From contig JAFEFO010000028.1 in assembly GCA_018240565.1 (NCBI GenBank), forward strand, positions 1 through 64,000: a stretch of 64,000 nt of DNA. Reading direction: 5' to 3'. The notes under the pieces are model-generated. The model did no database searches. It saw only the letters and a list, made by a program, of their open reading frames with translations, and had not been told where the DNA came from. Source of the stretch: Pseudomonadota bacterium (GTDB lineage: Bacteria > Pseudomonadota > Gammaproteobacteria > Xanthomonadales > Rhodanobacteraceae). Position numbers and translations under genes: made by a program. Of this stretch, positions 44,787 to 53,872 are shown piece by piece. How positions within the stretch are numbered: the stretch's first letter is position 1; every line of letters starts with the position of its first letter.

Positions 44787-45611
44787 ATGCCCATGTTCCG
44801 TTATGCCGCGGCACTGTCCGTATTCTTGGTGAATTGCTGCGTCGCGCAGACATTCACGTTCGATCCGCCCAATCCGCAAGCGGGGCAGGACTTCACGATT
44901 CGTGCCGTGTGGCCGCACAGTGGTGCGATGGTCAAGACGCAAGGGTATTTGGTGGCGACATATCCGACCACATACCCCACCCCGCCAGATGTTGGTCGGA
45001 TCAATGTCTGGTTTGTGCAGGACGGAGGCGGTTTCAGTACTCCGCCTCCCGGTGGAACGACAACGGCCGCGCAGCCAATTTCCGGGCTTCCTGCCGGTAC
45101 GTACACGGTTACGATCAATTGGATCTGGGATCCGAGCTATGTAGTCAATGCCGCCGCAAATTCGCCGCAAACGTTTCAACTCGTCATCGGCGGCAACTCA
45201 TCCGGAGTGCCATCGGCGCCATTTGCGATCGGCAACGGCATCACCGGCAATTGGTATGACCCGGAGCAGAGCGGACATGGCTTTTCGCTCGAAGTCTTGC
45301 CGGGCGGTACGCTGCTTGCCGAGTGGTTCATGTTCTCGCCGACCGGCAGCCGCGACTGGATTGTTGCCACCGGCCCGATCAATGGCAATTCCGCCACATT
45401 GGACGCTTTTCGCACAGATGGCCCCGGCGGCTTGTTCCCGCCGCTTTACAACATGGCTGCCGTGACACAGCAGCCGTGGGGAACAGTCACCTTCACGTTC
45501 AACGATTGCAATAGCGGTACGGTCAGTTGGCAGTCGACACAATCCGGTTACGCCCCGGGCTCGTTGCCGATCACGCGCCTGAGCACGCCGAACGGGCTGC
45601 ATTGCCCGTAA
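44787..45611 (+). CDS. Secreted protein with Ig-like N-terminus and C-terminal GxWYDP module
   Basis: 274 aa. The start at 44787 has a GGAGGA ribosome-binding site; an ATG at 44757 is the alternative. It begins with a signal peptide (MFRYAAALSVFLVNCCVA). Residues ~20-145 look like one Ig-like beta-sandwich (FTFDPPNPQAGQDFTIRAVW and LPAGTYTVTINWIWDP). The last 122 residues (45243-45608) are the module: GNWYDPEQSGHGFSLEVLPG, EWFMFSPTG, PWGTVTFTFNDCNSG and TRLSTPNGLHCP. This copy aligns without gaps to the module of the beta-helix protein at 22590-22955, both being 122 residues. Function unknown. Confidence 0.72.
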   Translation: MPMFRYAAALSVFLVNCCVAQTFTFDPPNPQAGQDFTIRAVWPHSGAMVKTQGYLVATYPTTYPTPPDVGRINVWFVQDGGGFSTPPPGGTTTAAQPISGLPAGTYTVTINWIWDPSYVVNAAANSPQTFQLVIGGNSSGVPSAPFAIGNGITGNWYDPEQSGHGFSLEVLPGGTLLAEWFMFSPTGSRDWIVATGPINGNSATLDAFRTDGPGGLFPPLYNMAAVTQQPWGTVTFTFNDCNSGTVSWQSTQSGYAPGSLPITRLSTPNGLHCP

Positions 45612-45636
45612 GCGCGTTGCGAGGCGATTGGCGGGG

Positions 45637-46173
45637 TCAGAATGATGATCCCGGCTGCGACAGGAACGCGATTTCCTCCGGCGTCGATGCGCGGCCGAGC
45701 GCCGCGTTGCGATGCGGATAGCGCCCGAAGCGGTCGATGATCGCCTTGTGGCGCAGTTCGAAGTCGAGATTGCCGGGTGCGCGTTCGCGGAACAGCCCGA
45801 CGGCAGCGGCATGGATCAAGCGCGATTCGCTGTGCATGCAGGGCATGTAGACGAAGGCGCGACGCTCGGGCGCAATCTCCAGGTCAGCGCCGATGCGTAT
45901 GGCTTCTTGCGCGAGTGCGAGCGCGAGGGGATCGCTGGCAAACGCGCGCGCATCATCGCGATACAAGTTGCGTGAAAACTGGTCGAGCACGATGATCTCG
46001 GCCAGTCGGCCGGCGGCGGTGACGCGCCAACTCCCCAATTCCACGCGGCAGGCCGCCGCGTGGAGTTCGCCAAAGCGCGTGCGGATCGCCTGATCGAATG
46101 CGGGATCGCGCCGCCACCATTGTTGTGGCGCGGTGTCCTCGAACCAGAAGCGCAGAACATCGTCAGCGGTCAT
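45637..46173 (-). CDS. DUF924 family protein
   Basis: 178 aa soluble helical protein. DUF924 marks are DVLRFWFEDTAPQQWWRRDP, FDQAIRTRFGELHAAA, IIVLDQFSRNLYRDDARAFA and FVYMPCMHSESRLIHAAA. The fold is TPR-like and no activity is established. The start at 46173 matches the family N-terminus. The gene stands alone between the GxWYDP-module protein (convergent) and rhlE on the same strand, 43 bp downstream of rhlE. Confidence 0.88.
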   Translation of the reverse strand: MTADDVLRFWFEDTAPQQWWRRDPAFDQAIRTRFGELHAAACRVELGSWRVTAAGRLAEIIVLDQFSRNLYRDDARAFASDPLALALAQEAIRIGADLEIAPERRAFVYMPCMHSESRLIHAAAVGLFRERAPGNLDFELRHKAIIDRFGRYPHRNAALGRASTPEEIAFLSQPGSSF

Positions 46174-46216
46174 GCGGCGATAATGCCGCAATCACGCCGC
46201 TGATGACAACGCGCGC

Positions 46217-47518
<1,302 letters not shown>

Positions 47519-47820
47519 GTTGGAAGCTCCAGTAAAGCAAAAGAACCGGAGCGTTCCCAGAACCGCGCTGCGGAAGAACCCGACGTCGAAAATGTCGGAA
47601 AAACGTCGAACCCGAGTGGTGTCGCCGCTTTTTTGAAGTCCGCACAAGGATGCGCGGGTTCCTGATCACGGATGATCGAAAAAGCTGGCAGGAGGGAAAA
47701 ACGGAGGGCGACGCGATGAATCGGCGCGCAGTATACCAGTTCAATGTGCAAATGCGCGATTGCCATTGACGGTCGTTCAGCTTCGGCCTAGCCTCGCACG
47801 CTGAAGTCCGGAGGGCAGGG
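47519..47820. other. 302-bp divergent intergenic region between rhlE and the MFS gene
   Basis: No convincing gene is present. On the minus strand it holds the predicted ~200-nt rhlE leader, with a CCGAC/GTCGG stem near 47570-47590 and a run of A/T around 47630. On the plus strand the MFS gene has a strong GGAGGGCAGGG ribosome-binding site directly before its ATG. No tRNA, repeat or insertion sequence was recognised. Confidence 0.6.
47730..47738 (-). promoter_or_regulatory. Extended -10 promoter of rhlE
   Basis: On the minus strand TGG-TATACT (a TGn extended -10) lies at 47730-47738. No -35 match is seen at 17 bp. It predicts transcription from about 47723 and a leader of about 205 nt. Confidence 0.45.
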
Positions 47821-49038
47821 ATGAAATTCCTTTCAGGTTTGCGAGAGCTGGACAGTGCACAGCGCCATGTCGTCGCGGCCAGCTTCCTGGGCTGGACGCT
47901 GGATGCATTCGACTATTTCCTGCTCGTGTTCGTCATCCCCGAAGTCGCGCATGATTTCGGCGTGGGCATCGCCGAAGTCGCATTCTCGACCACGCTGACC
48001 CTGGCGATGCGGCCGCTCGGCGCCTTGATCTTCGGCCGTCTCGCCGATCGCTTCGGACGAAGGCCGGTGCTGATGTTCGACGTGATCCTGTTTGCCGTCT
48101 TCGAGGGGGCGTCGGCGCTGGCGCCTTCGTTGACGGTGCTGCTGGTCGTGCGCGCCTTGTTCGGCATCGCGATGGGCGGTGAATGGGGCATCGGCGCCTC
48201 GTTGACGATGGAATCGATCCCGGCCAGGTCGCGGGGTTTGGTTTCCGGATTGTTGCAGCAAGGCTACCCGGCCGGTTATCTGATCGGCGCGCTGGTCTAC
48301 TGGCTGGCCTTCGACCATATCGGTTGGCGCGGCATGTTCGCGCTCGGCATCCTGCCGGCGCTGCTGGTGCTGTACATCCGGCGCAGCGTGCCCGAATCGC
48401 CGGTATGGGCGGCCAATCGCACCGACGCAGCGCCCACGCCGGGCTTCTTCGCTGCCATGCGCGGACAATGGAAGCTGTTTGCGTACATGGCGGTGCTGAT
48501 GATGGCGTTCAACATGTTCAGCCACGGCTCGCAGGACATGTATCCGACGTTTCTCAAGGAGCAGATGCACTTCGATACCGCCACGGTGAGCAAGCTGACG
48601 ATCGCGCTCAACCTCGGCGCCATCGTGGGCGGCCTGATTTTCGGGGCATGGTCCGAACGCGTCGGTCGGCGTCGCGCGATCGTGGTTGCCGCCTTGCTGG
48701 CCTTGCCGATGATTCCGCTGTGGGCCTATGGCGGATCGGTGGTCCTGCTCGGTATCGGCGTGTTCCTCTTGCAGGTGATGGTGCAGGGCGCCTGGGGCGT
48801 GGTGCCGGTGCACCTGAACGAATTGTCGCCGGATGGCGTGCGTGGCACATTGCCGGGATTCGCCTACCAGGGCGGCAATCTGCTGGCGGCGTTCACTTCG
48901 CCGTTCCTGGCCTGGCTGGCGGCAGGGCATGGCGGCGATTTTGCCTTTGCGATGGCGTGTTTCATTGCCGTGGTCGCCGTGCTGCTGGCGCTGGTGACCT
49001 GGCTGGGTCCCGAAGCGACCGGCAAGAAATTCGATTGA
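47821..49038 (+). CDS. MFS transporter (sugar-acid/lactate-type symporter)
   Basis: 405 aa inner-membrane carrier with 12 predicted helices. Helix 1 is WTLDAFDYFLLVFVIPEVA, with the acidic DAFDYF motif of the sialate/lactate:H+ symporter (SHS/JEN1-like) group. The loop 2-3 MFS motif is GRLADRFGRRPVL, and its second-half counterpart is GAWSERVGRRRAI. GMGGEWGIGAS-like (IAMGGEWGIGASLTMESIPA) is another SHS signature. It probably imports a monocarboxylate with protons; the substrate is not proven. It is followed 15 bp later by the cNMP/DUF1003 gene, probably in one transcript. Confidence 0.82.
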   Translation: MKFLSGLRELDSAQRHVVAASFLGWTLDAFDYFLLVFVIPEVAHDFGVGIAEVAFSTTLTLAMRPLGALIFGRLADRFGRRPVLMFDVILFAVFEGASALAPSLTVLLVVRALFGIAMGGEWGIGASLTMESIPARSRGLVSGLLQQGYPAGYLIGALVYWLAFDHIGWRGMFALGILPALLVLYIRRSVPESPVWAANRTDAAPTPGFFAAMRGQWKLFAYMAVLMMAFNMFSHGSQDMYPTFLKEQMHFDTATVSKLTIALNLGAIVGGLIFGAWSERVGRRRAIVVAALLALPMIPLWAYGGSVVLLGIGVFLLQVMVQGAWGVVPVHLNELSPDGVRGTLPGFAYQGGNLLAAFTSPFLAWLAAGHGGDFAFAMACFIAVVAVLLALVTWLGPEATGKKFD

Positions 49039-49053
49039 GGCAGGACATTCCCG

Positions 49054-49890
49054 ATGGACATGATGCAATTGTTGCGTTCGATCCCGCTGTTCGACACGCT
49101 GGACGATGACGATCTGAAGGCGTTGTCCGAGAACTACCTGCATGAATGCCGCTATGCCGCGGGCACGCTCATTTTCGCGCAGGGCGATGTCGGCAATGCC
49201 ATGTACATCGTCGTCAGTGGCGATGTGAACATCTTCCTGCCCGGGGACGATTCGCGGCGCATTTCGCTCGAAGACCTCAGTCGCGGCCAGTTTTTCGGTG
49301 AACTTGCGGTGTTCGACGAAAAGCCTCGCAGCGCCAGCGCGCTGGCGGCGACCGACTGCACCTTGCTGGAACTCAAACACCGCACGCTCGGCGAATACCT
49401 CGAACAGCGTCCGCGTGCGGCGCTCGCGATCCTGCGCACGCTCAGCGGGCGCCTGCGCGAAACCAACATGCTGTTGTCCGCACGCGCTGCGATCAATGTC
49501 GACGCCGAGTTCGAAAAGCATCTGTCCTGGAGCGATCGTCTCGCCGACAAGGTGGCCGAGCTCAACGGCAGCTGGAAGTTCATCATCATCCTGCTCGCGC
49601 TGACGGTGTTCTGGTGCTTCGGAAACACGGAATGGTTGGGGAATCCGCTGGATCCGTATCCGTACCAGTTCTTCAACCTGATATTGGGAATTTTTGTGGC
49701 CTTGCAGGGCCCGCTGATCGTGATGAGCCAGAACCGACAGGCGCACAAGGACCGTGCCCGTGCCGAGACCGACTACAACGTCAACATGAAAAACGAGGTC
49801 AATATCGAAACCCTGTTGCGCGAGTTGGCGGAGTTCCGCGAGGAAATGACGCAGCGGTCCGGCAACGCGACGCGCAGTACTGCAAAATGA
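49054..49890 (+). CDS. Cyclic-nucleotide-binding domain fused to DUF1003 membrane domain
   Basis: 278 aa. Residues ~5-130 are a cNMP-binding domain: SIPLFDTLDDDDLKALS, ECRYAAGTLIFAQGDVGNAM and the phosphate-cassette-like FFGELAVFDEKPRSASALAA with the key Glu and Arg. A linker (NMLLSARAAINVDAEFEKHL) leads to DUF1003 (about 165-265), with two membrane helices: FIIILLALTVFWCFGN and YQFFNLILGIFVALQGPLIV. It ends in a coiled, charged tail. No kinase, helix-turn-helix or channel pore is present. The layout suggests a membrane protein gated or sensed by a cyclic nucleotide, which is inference. Co-directional with the MFS gene. Confidence 0.78.
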   Translation: MDMMQLLRSIPLFDTLDDDDLKALSENYLHECRYAAGTLIFAQGDVGNAMYIVVSGDVNIFLPGDDSRRISLEDLSRGQFFGELAVFDEKPRSASALAATDCTLLELKHRTLGEYLEQRPRAALAILRTLSGRLRETNMLLSARAAINVDAEFEKHLSWSDRLADKVAELNGSWKFIIILLALTVFWCFGNTEWLGNPLDPYPYQFFNLILGIFVALQGPLIVMSQNRQAHKDRARAETDYNVNMKNEVNIETLLRELAEFREEMTQRSGNATRSTAK

Positions 49891-49980
49891 GCGCGACATT
49901 GCGTTAGAATCTGCGCCCTTGCGTGTGCGGCGCTTCAGGGAGCGGCCTCGCGTTTTGTTTCAGGCCACTTCCGGGTTGCA

Positions 49981-50391
49981 ATGACTGACGATATTTCCGG
50001 GGACGATCCCGCCCATTCCTGGCGTTTGCGCTTCGAAGACCGACGCGAATATCTGTACGCGGCTGTCGCAGGTCCGGAAGATTCGCTCGCCATCACGACG
50101 GCATACTGGCTCGAGATCGCGGCGGCGTGCCGCCAGCGTGGCGCCAAATCCGTCCTTGTGTGCGACCGCCTGCGCGGCAATCCTTCGACCCGCGAAGAGT
50201 TTGCGCAACTGGCAAAGGCACTGGTGGGCAGCGGCCTGGAGCAGGTGCGCATCGCGTTCCATGAGCCGGTCAGCGAACACCTGCGCGACGTGGAATTCGG
50301 TGAGCTGGCGATGCGCGAGGAGGGGTTCGTCCTGCGTGTTTTCAGCAATGAACGCGAAGCTGAAATCTGGCTGCGCTATGGTCAGGCATGA
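49981..50391 (+). CDS. Hypothetical protein, possibly SpoIIAA/STAS-like
   Basis: 136 aa, not firmly recognised. No signal peptide or membrane helix. The alternation of strands and helices, WRLRFEDRREYLYAAVAGPE, AITTAYWLEIAAACRQRGAK, SVLVCDRLRGNPSTREEFAQ, VRIAFHEPV and FVLRVFSNEREAEIWLRYG, fits a small alpha/beta domain of the STAS/SpoIIAA-like type, where proteins bind a partner or lipid. The AEIWL end is common in such family members. It follows the cNMP/DUF1003 gene by 90 bp and overlaps nothing. Role unknown. Confidence 0.6.
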   Translation: MTDDISGDDPAHSWRLRFEDRREYLYAAVAGPEDSLAITTAYWLEIAAACRQRGAKSVLVCDRLRGNPSTREEFAQLAKALVGSGLEQVRIAFHEPVSEHLRDVEFGELAMREEGFVLRVFSNEREAEIWLRYGQA

Positions 50392-50420
50392 GCTGTTTTG
50401 ATTCCTGCGTGGGGTTGATC

Positions 50421-50951
50421 ATGAAAGTGAAGTTCTTCGGAATCGTCGCCGTAGCGTGTGTTGCGGCCGCGGCGCTGGCGGCGCAACCACCGGCGCCAGC
50501 GGGCGACGGGGCGGAAATCGCTGCGCTCAAGAAGGAACTGGCGCAGCTCAAGCAATCGGCCTATCGCCCGGAACTGGGTGAGCAGATGCTCATCCTGCAG
50601 ATCCGGCATGCACGATTGTGGTTCGCCGGCGAGGCAAGGAACTGGAATCTCGCCACATTCCAGGTGCAGGAACTGCAGGAAGCGCTGGACGCCGTCGTCG
50701 AATACAACCCGGACGATGCCAATTTCCAGCCCGAGCGCCTGGCCGATGTCCTGCCGGCGATGACGCGCGGCCCGATCGCCGACTTGCGCAAGGCCGTCGA
50801 TGCCAAGGACAAGGCCGCTTTCGAAAAAGCCTTCGACGGCCTGTCGGCAGCCTGCACGGGTTGCCATCGCGCCGCCGGCAATCCCTTGCTCGTGATCCAG
50901 CGCCCGAAAACGCCATTGCTCGACAACCTGCGCGTGGCGCCAGAAAAATAG
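50421..50951 (+). CDS. Exported monoheme cytochrome c-like protein
   Basis: 176 aa. The start at 50421 gives a signal peptide (FFGIVAVACVAAAALAA). A helical region follows (AEIAALKKELAQLKQS, then EQMLILQIRHARLWF). A single heme-binding motif C145-T-G-C148-H149 lies in SAACTGCHRAAGNPLL. The N-terminal coiled-coil and the C-terminal CxxCH match the DUF/cytochrome c-like proteins of related bacteria rather than a classic respiratory cytochrome. It should be periplasmic with covalent heme. Its electron partner is unknown. It ends 5 bp before the convergent NlpC/P60 gene. Confidence 0.78.
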   Translation: MKVKFFGIVAVACVAAAALAAQPPAPAGDGAEIAALKKELAQLKQSAYRPELGEQMLILQIRHARLWFAGEARNWNLATFQVQELQEALDAVVEYNPDDANFQPERLADVLPAMTRGPIADLRKAVDAKDKAAFEKAFDGLSAACTGCHRAAGNPLLVIQRPKTPLLDNLRVAPEK

Positions 50952-50955
50952 ACGT

Positions 50956-51456
50956 CTATTTCAGGATGCGCTTGGCGCCGGCATAGTGCTCGCGCCAGTA
51001 TGGCGCATCGAGGTAGTCCAGGCGCACCGTGCCGCCTTCGTTTGGCGCGTGCACGAAGCGGCCCTTGCCGACGTAGATGCCGACGTGGCCGACGCTGCGG
51101 CCATCGTGGTGGAAGAAGACGAGGTCACCCGACTCGAGCCGGGACTTGCGCACATCCGGTGCATCGATGCGGCTGATTTCCTGCGCGGTGCGTGGCAGCG
51201 CGATGCCGGCGACGTCGCGAAAAACATAGTCGACCAGGCCGCTGCAGTCGAAGCCTCCGCGCGGCGTGTTGCCGCCATAGCGGTAGGGTGTGCCGACCAG
51301 GCTGATGGCGCGGAACAGGACATCGTTGGGGTTGGCGTTGTTCGCGCCGTTGACCGGATAGGACGGTTGCGGTGCGGTGCGGACGGCATGGCGTCCGCAG
51401 CCGGCAAGGGCGAGCATGCCGACAAGCAGGACGACGAGGTGAAGCGCGGTGCGCAT
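50956..51456 (-). CDS. NlpC/P60 cell-wall endopeptidase lipoprotein
   Basis: 166 aa. The start at 51456 gives a lipoprotein signal with lipobox LALAGC (Cys20). The NlpC/P60 catalytic cysteine is Cys71 in GGFDCSGLVDYVF. The histidine is His124 in SVGHVGIYVG, and a later His/Asn in GRFVHAPNEGG completes the site. It probably cuts peptide crosslinks of peptidoglycan from the periplasm, anchored to the membrane. Divergent from slyD; 86 bp lie between the starts. Confidence 0.9.
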   Translation of the reverse strand: MRTALHLVVLLVGMLALAGCGRHAVRTAPQPSYPVNGANNANPNDVLFRAISLVGTPYRYGGNTPRGGFDCSGLVDYVFRDVAGIALPRTAQEISRIDAPDVRKSRLESGDLVFFHHDGRSVGHVGIYVGKGRFVHAPNEGGTVRLDYLDAPYWREHYAGAKRILK

Positions 51457-51542
51457 GCGCGCAAGGTCGGCCAAAAGCGAGGCGATGTCAATGCGAAGCG
51501 CGGCGAAAAACGCTACGATGCGCGCCACATCAAGGAGCCGAC

Positions 51543-52022
51543 ATGCAAGTCGAAAAAGACAAGGTCGTAAGTTTCCATTACCGCGTCAGCGAAGAACCCG
51601 GCACTGAAGTCGAGTCGTCGCACGGGCGCGAACCGATGGTCTTCCTGTTCGGCCATGGCGGCATCATCCCTGGCCTGGAGAAGGCGATGGCCGGACATGC
51701 GGCAGGCGATGCCTTCGAGGCGGTGGTCGCGCCGGAAGAAGCCTACGGCAAGCGCCGTGAGGATTTCGTGCAGCGCGTGCCGAAGAAGTATTTCCGCGAT
51801 GGTGTGCATCTGAAGCCCGGCATGGTCACGTCGCTGAACACGCGCGACGGGCAGCGCTCGGTTACGGTGCTCAAGATCGGATCCAGCGTCGTCGACGTGG
51901 ACCTGAATCATCCCCTGGCGGGCAAAACCTTGAGCTTCGCGGTCGAGATCACCGATGTGCGTGATGCGAGCGAGGAAGAAATCGCGCATGGACACGTGCA
52001 TGGGCCGGGTGGCCACCACTGA
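51543..52022 (+). CDS. slyD: FKBP-type peptidyl-prolyl isomerase SlyD
   Basis: 159 aa. The FKBP half (about 1-70 and 130-155) carries VVSFHYRVSEEPGTEVESS, GHGGIIPGLEKAMAGHAAGD and AVEITDVRDA. The inserted IF chaperone domain spans about 70-125 (PEEAYGKRREDFVQRVPKKY). The C-terminus is His-rich (HGHVHGPGGHH), fit for binding nickel or zinc as in SlyD, though the tail is short. The start ATG at 51543 gives the usual family N-terminus. Cytosolic folding helper. Confidence 0.92.
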   Translation: MQVEKDKVVSFHYRVSEEPGTEVESSHGREPMVFLFGHGGIIPGLEKAMAGHAAGDAFEAVVAPEEAYGKRREDFVQRVPKKYFRDGVHLKPGMVTSLNTRDGQRSVTVLKIGSSVVDVDLNHPLAGKTLSFAVEITDVRDASEEEIAHGHVHGPGGHH

Positions 52023-52034
52023 GCGCCTGGTCGT

Positions 52035-52071
52035 AAAAAGAGGAAGGGCCGGGTTTGCACCAGGCCCTTCC
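52035..52071 (-). terminator. Intrinsic terminator of the 52099-52407 gene
   Basis: On the minus strand GGAAGGGCC (52071-52063) and GGCCCTTCC (52050-52042) form a 9-bp stem. It is followed by TCTTTTTAC (52041-52033), a U-tract on that strand. The stem also lies just past the slyD stop and may serve both directions. Confidence 0.7.
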
Positions 52072-52098
52072 GGACTCCCCTTGCGATTCGGTATCGGG

Positions 52099-52407
52099 TT
52101 ACGCGGCGTTGCTCACCAGGGTCAGTTTCGGACGCGCCGACGCGGTGGCCGTGGCGCTGACAGCGGCGGCCAGGCCAGCCTGGGTCTCCGCCACGCTTGC
52201 CTCGAAACGGGTCAGGCGTTCCTCGGCGGCAGCGGCAACGGCGGCGGAAACTGCGCCTTGTTCCAGCATCTGCATGACCATGGCGCGGTGGTGTTCGCTG
52301 AAGTCAGGATCCTTGAGCGCTTCTTCGAGTGCGCAGATCATCGTGGCCAGCCAGCCCGACGTCGGGCTGCGCAGGGCAAGCAGCATTTCGTTGTTGATCG
52401 CCGGCAT
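52099..52407 (-). CDS. Hypothetical helical protein (102 aa)
   Basis: 102 aa, not recognised. No signal peptide or membrane segment. It is predicted almost wholly helical: NEMLLALRSPTSGWLATMIC, ALEEALKDPDFSEHHRAMVM, then an Ala-rich helix AAVAAAAEERLTRFEASVAE. Alanine-rich composition with regularly spaced Glu/Gln suggests a coiled coil or small oligomeric helical bundle. It has its own intrinsic terminator. The 200-bp gap to the DadA-like gene upstream holds no recognised feature. Function unknown. Confidence 0.5.
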   Translation of the reverse strand: MPAINNEMLLALRSPTSGWLATMICALEEALKDPDFSEHHRAMVMQMLEQGAVSAAVAAAAEERLTRFEASVAETQAGLAAAVSATATASARPKLTLVSNAA

Positions 52408-52607
52408 GGTCGTGTTCCGTCCTGGCTGCCGGCACCTGCCGGCGGTTGTGAATATGCAGGTTCAGTGCCAATCAAGCAGCAAACGGTGGAAAATGGCGCT
52501 GTAGAGCCAATCTTTGGCAAAATCGGCAGCAACGTCGCGCCGCCGGTCGCTGCTGCTGGCCACGGCGGCCGGCGTATTGCGTCAACAATCGACGGAGCTC
52601 GTGCGCA

Positions 52608-53864
52608 GTGAATTCGCGGCAACCCGATGTACTGGTTCTGGGCGGCGGTGCGGTCGGACTGGCCTGCGCTTTGTATCTGCTGCAAGCGGGCCGCAGCGTG
52701 ACCGTCATCGATCGCGGCAAGGTGGGTGCGGCCACCTCGCACGGCAATTGCGGCACGATCACGCCCAGCCACGCCATGCCGCTGGCCGCGCCCGGCGTGC
52801 TCGCCGATGCACTGCGCTGGATGCTGAAAAAGGACGCGCCGTTGCGCATCGCGCCGCGCCTGGATTTCGCCTTGCTCGGCTGGCTTGTGCAATTCGCGCG
52901 ACGCTGTTCGGCCGACGAATGCCGTCGCATCACCGCGATCAAGGCGCCCTTGCTGCTGCGCGCGCGTAGCGAGCTCGAAGCGCTCGTGCAGAGCGAACGG
53001 CTCGCATGCGAATTCGCCACGCTCGGCACCATGAATGTGTACCGCGATGCCCGCGCCTTCGACAAGTCGCATGCGGCGGTCGCACTGGTCGCGCAGTTCG
53101 GCATATCGGCGCAGACCTTGGATGGCGATGCGTGCCGCGCGCGCGAACCGGCACTCAACGGCAGCATCGTCGGCGGCTACTTCAATGCCAACGACGCGCA
53201 GTTGCGCCCGGAAAGCTATTGCGCGGAATTGGCGCGTGCCGTCGTCGCGCGTGGCGGTGAAATCCACGAGGACACCGCGATCGGCGGCTTTCGCGTTGGC
53301 GGCGGACGCGTGGAAGCCGTCGCCACCGACCACGGCGAATTCGCCGCGCGCGACATCGTGTTTGCGCTGGGTTCGTGGTCGCCACAGCTTGCGCGCCAGC
53401 TCGACCTGCGCATTCCGATCCAGCCCGGCAAGGGCTATTCGATCACCTACACGCGGCCGCAAACGTGCCCGCGCATCCCCGTCGTGCTGAAGGAACGCGC
53501 GGTCTGCGTCACTGGCTGGGAGTCCGGCTTCCGTCTCGGCAGCACGATGGAGTTTGCCGGTTTCGATGCGACGCTGAACCGCACGCGCCTGGATGCGCTC
53601 AAGCGCGGCGCCGCCGAATACCTGATCGAGCCGGAGGGACCGTCCATGCTCGAGGAATGGTATGGCTGGAGGCCGATGACCTACGACGACCTGCCGATCC
53701 TGGGGCCTGCCACCGCATTGCGCAACCTTGTGCTGGCGACCGGGCATGGCATGCTTGGCATCACGATGTCGGCGATCAGCGGGCGCTTGATCTGCGAATC
53801 CATTACCGGCGCGCCGCCGTCGCTCGATCCTGCGCCATTCCTTCCCTCGCGTTTCAACCTGTGA
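52608..53864 (+). CDS. FAD-dependent D-amino acid dehydrogenase-like oxidoreductase (DadA family)
   Basis: 418 aa from a GTG start. The FAD Rossmann motif is GGGAVGLACALYL at about residues 12-24. DAO-family marks include TSHGNCGTITPSH, IQPGKGYSITYTRP, GSTMEFAGFD and the C-terminal ATGHGMLGITMSAISGRLI. These fit the DadA group, which oxidises D-amino acids to 2-oxoacids. The exact substrate (D-alanine, hydroxyproline or other) is open. No alanine racemase gene (dadX) is adjacent. It lies 8 bp before a secreted peptidase gene and may form an amino-acid catabolism operon with it and hutG. Confidence 0.82.
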   Translation: MNSRQPDVLVLGGGAVGLACALYLLQAGRSVTVIDRGKVGAATSHGNCGTITPSHAMPLAAPGVLADALRWMLKKDAPLRIAPRLDFALLGWLVQFARRCSADECRRITAIKAPLLLRARSELEALVQSERLACEFATLGTMNVYRDARAFDKSHAAVALVAQFGISAQTLDGDACRAREPALNGSIVGGYFNANDAQLRPESYCAELARAVVARGGEIHEDTAIGGFRVGGGRVEAVATDHGEFAARDIVFALGSWSPQLARQLDLRIPIQPGKGYSITYTRPQTCPRIPVVLKERAVCVTGWESGFRLGSTMEFAGFDATLNRTRLDALKRGAAEYLIEPEGPSMLEEWYGWRPMTYDDLPILGPATALRNLVLATGHGMLGITMSAISGRLICESITGAPPSLDPAPFLPSRFNL

Positions 53865-53872
53865 GAACCATC

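Noticed and set aside
47833..49899. 688-aa minus-strand frame opposite the MFS and cNMP/DUF1003 genes
   Set aside because: Covers two real genes on the other strand; composition is His/Arg/Gln-rich without domain similarity.
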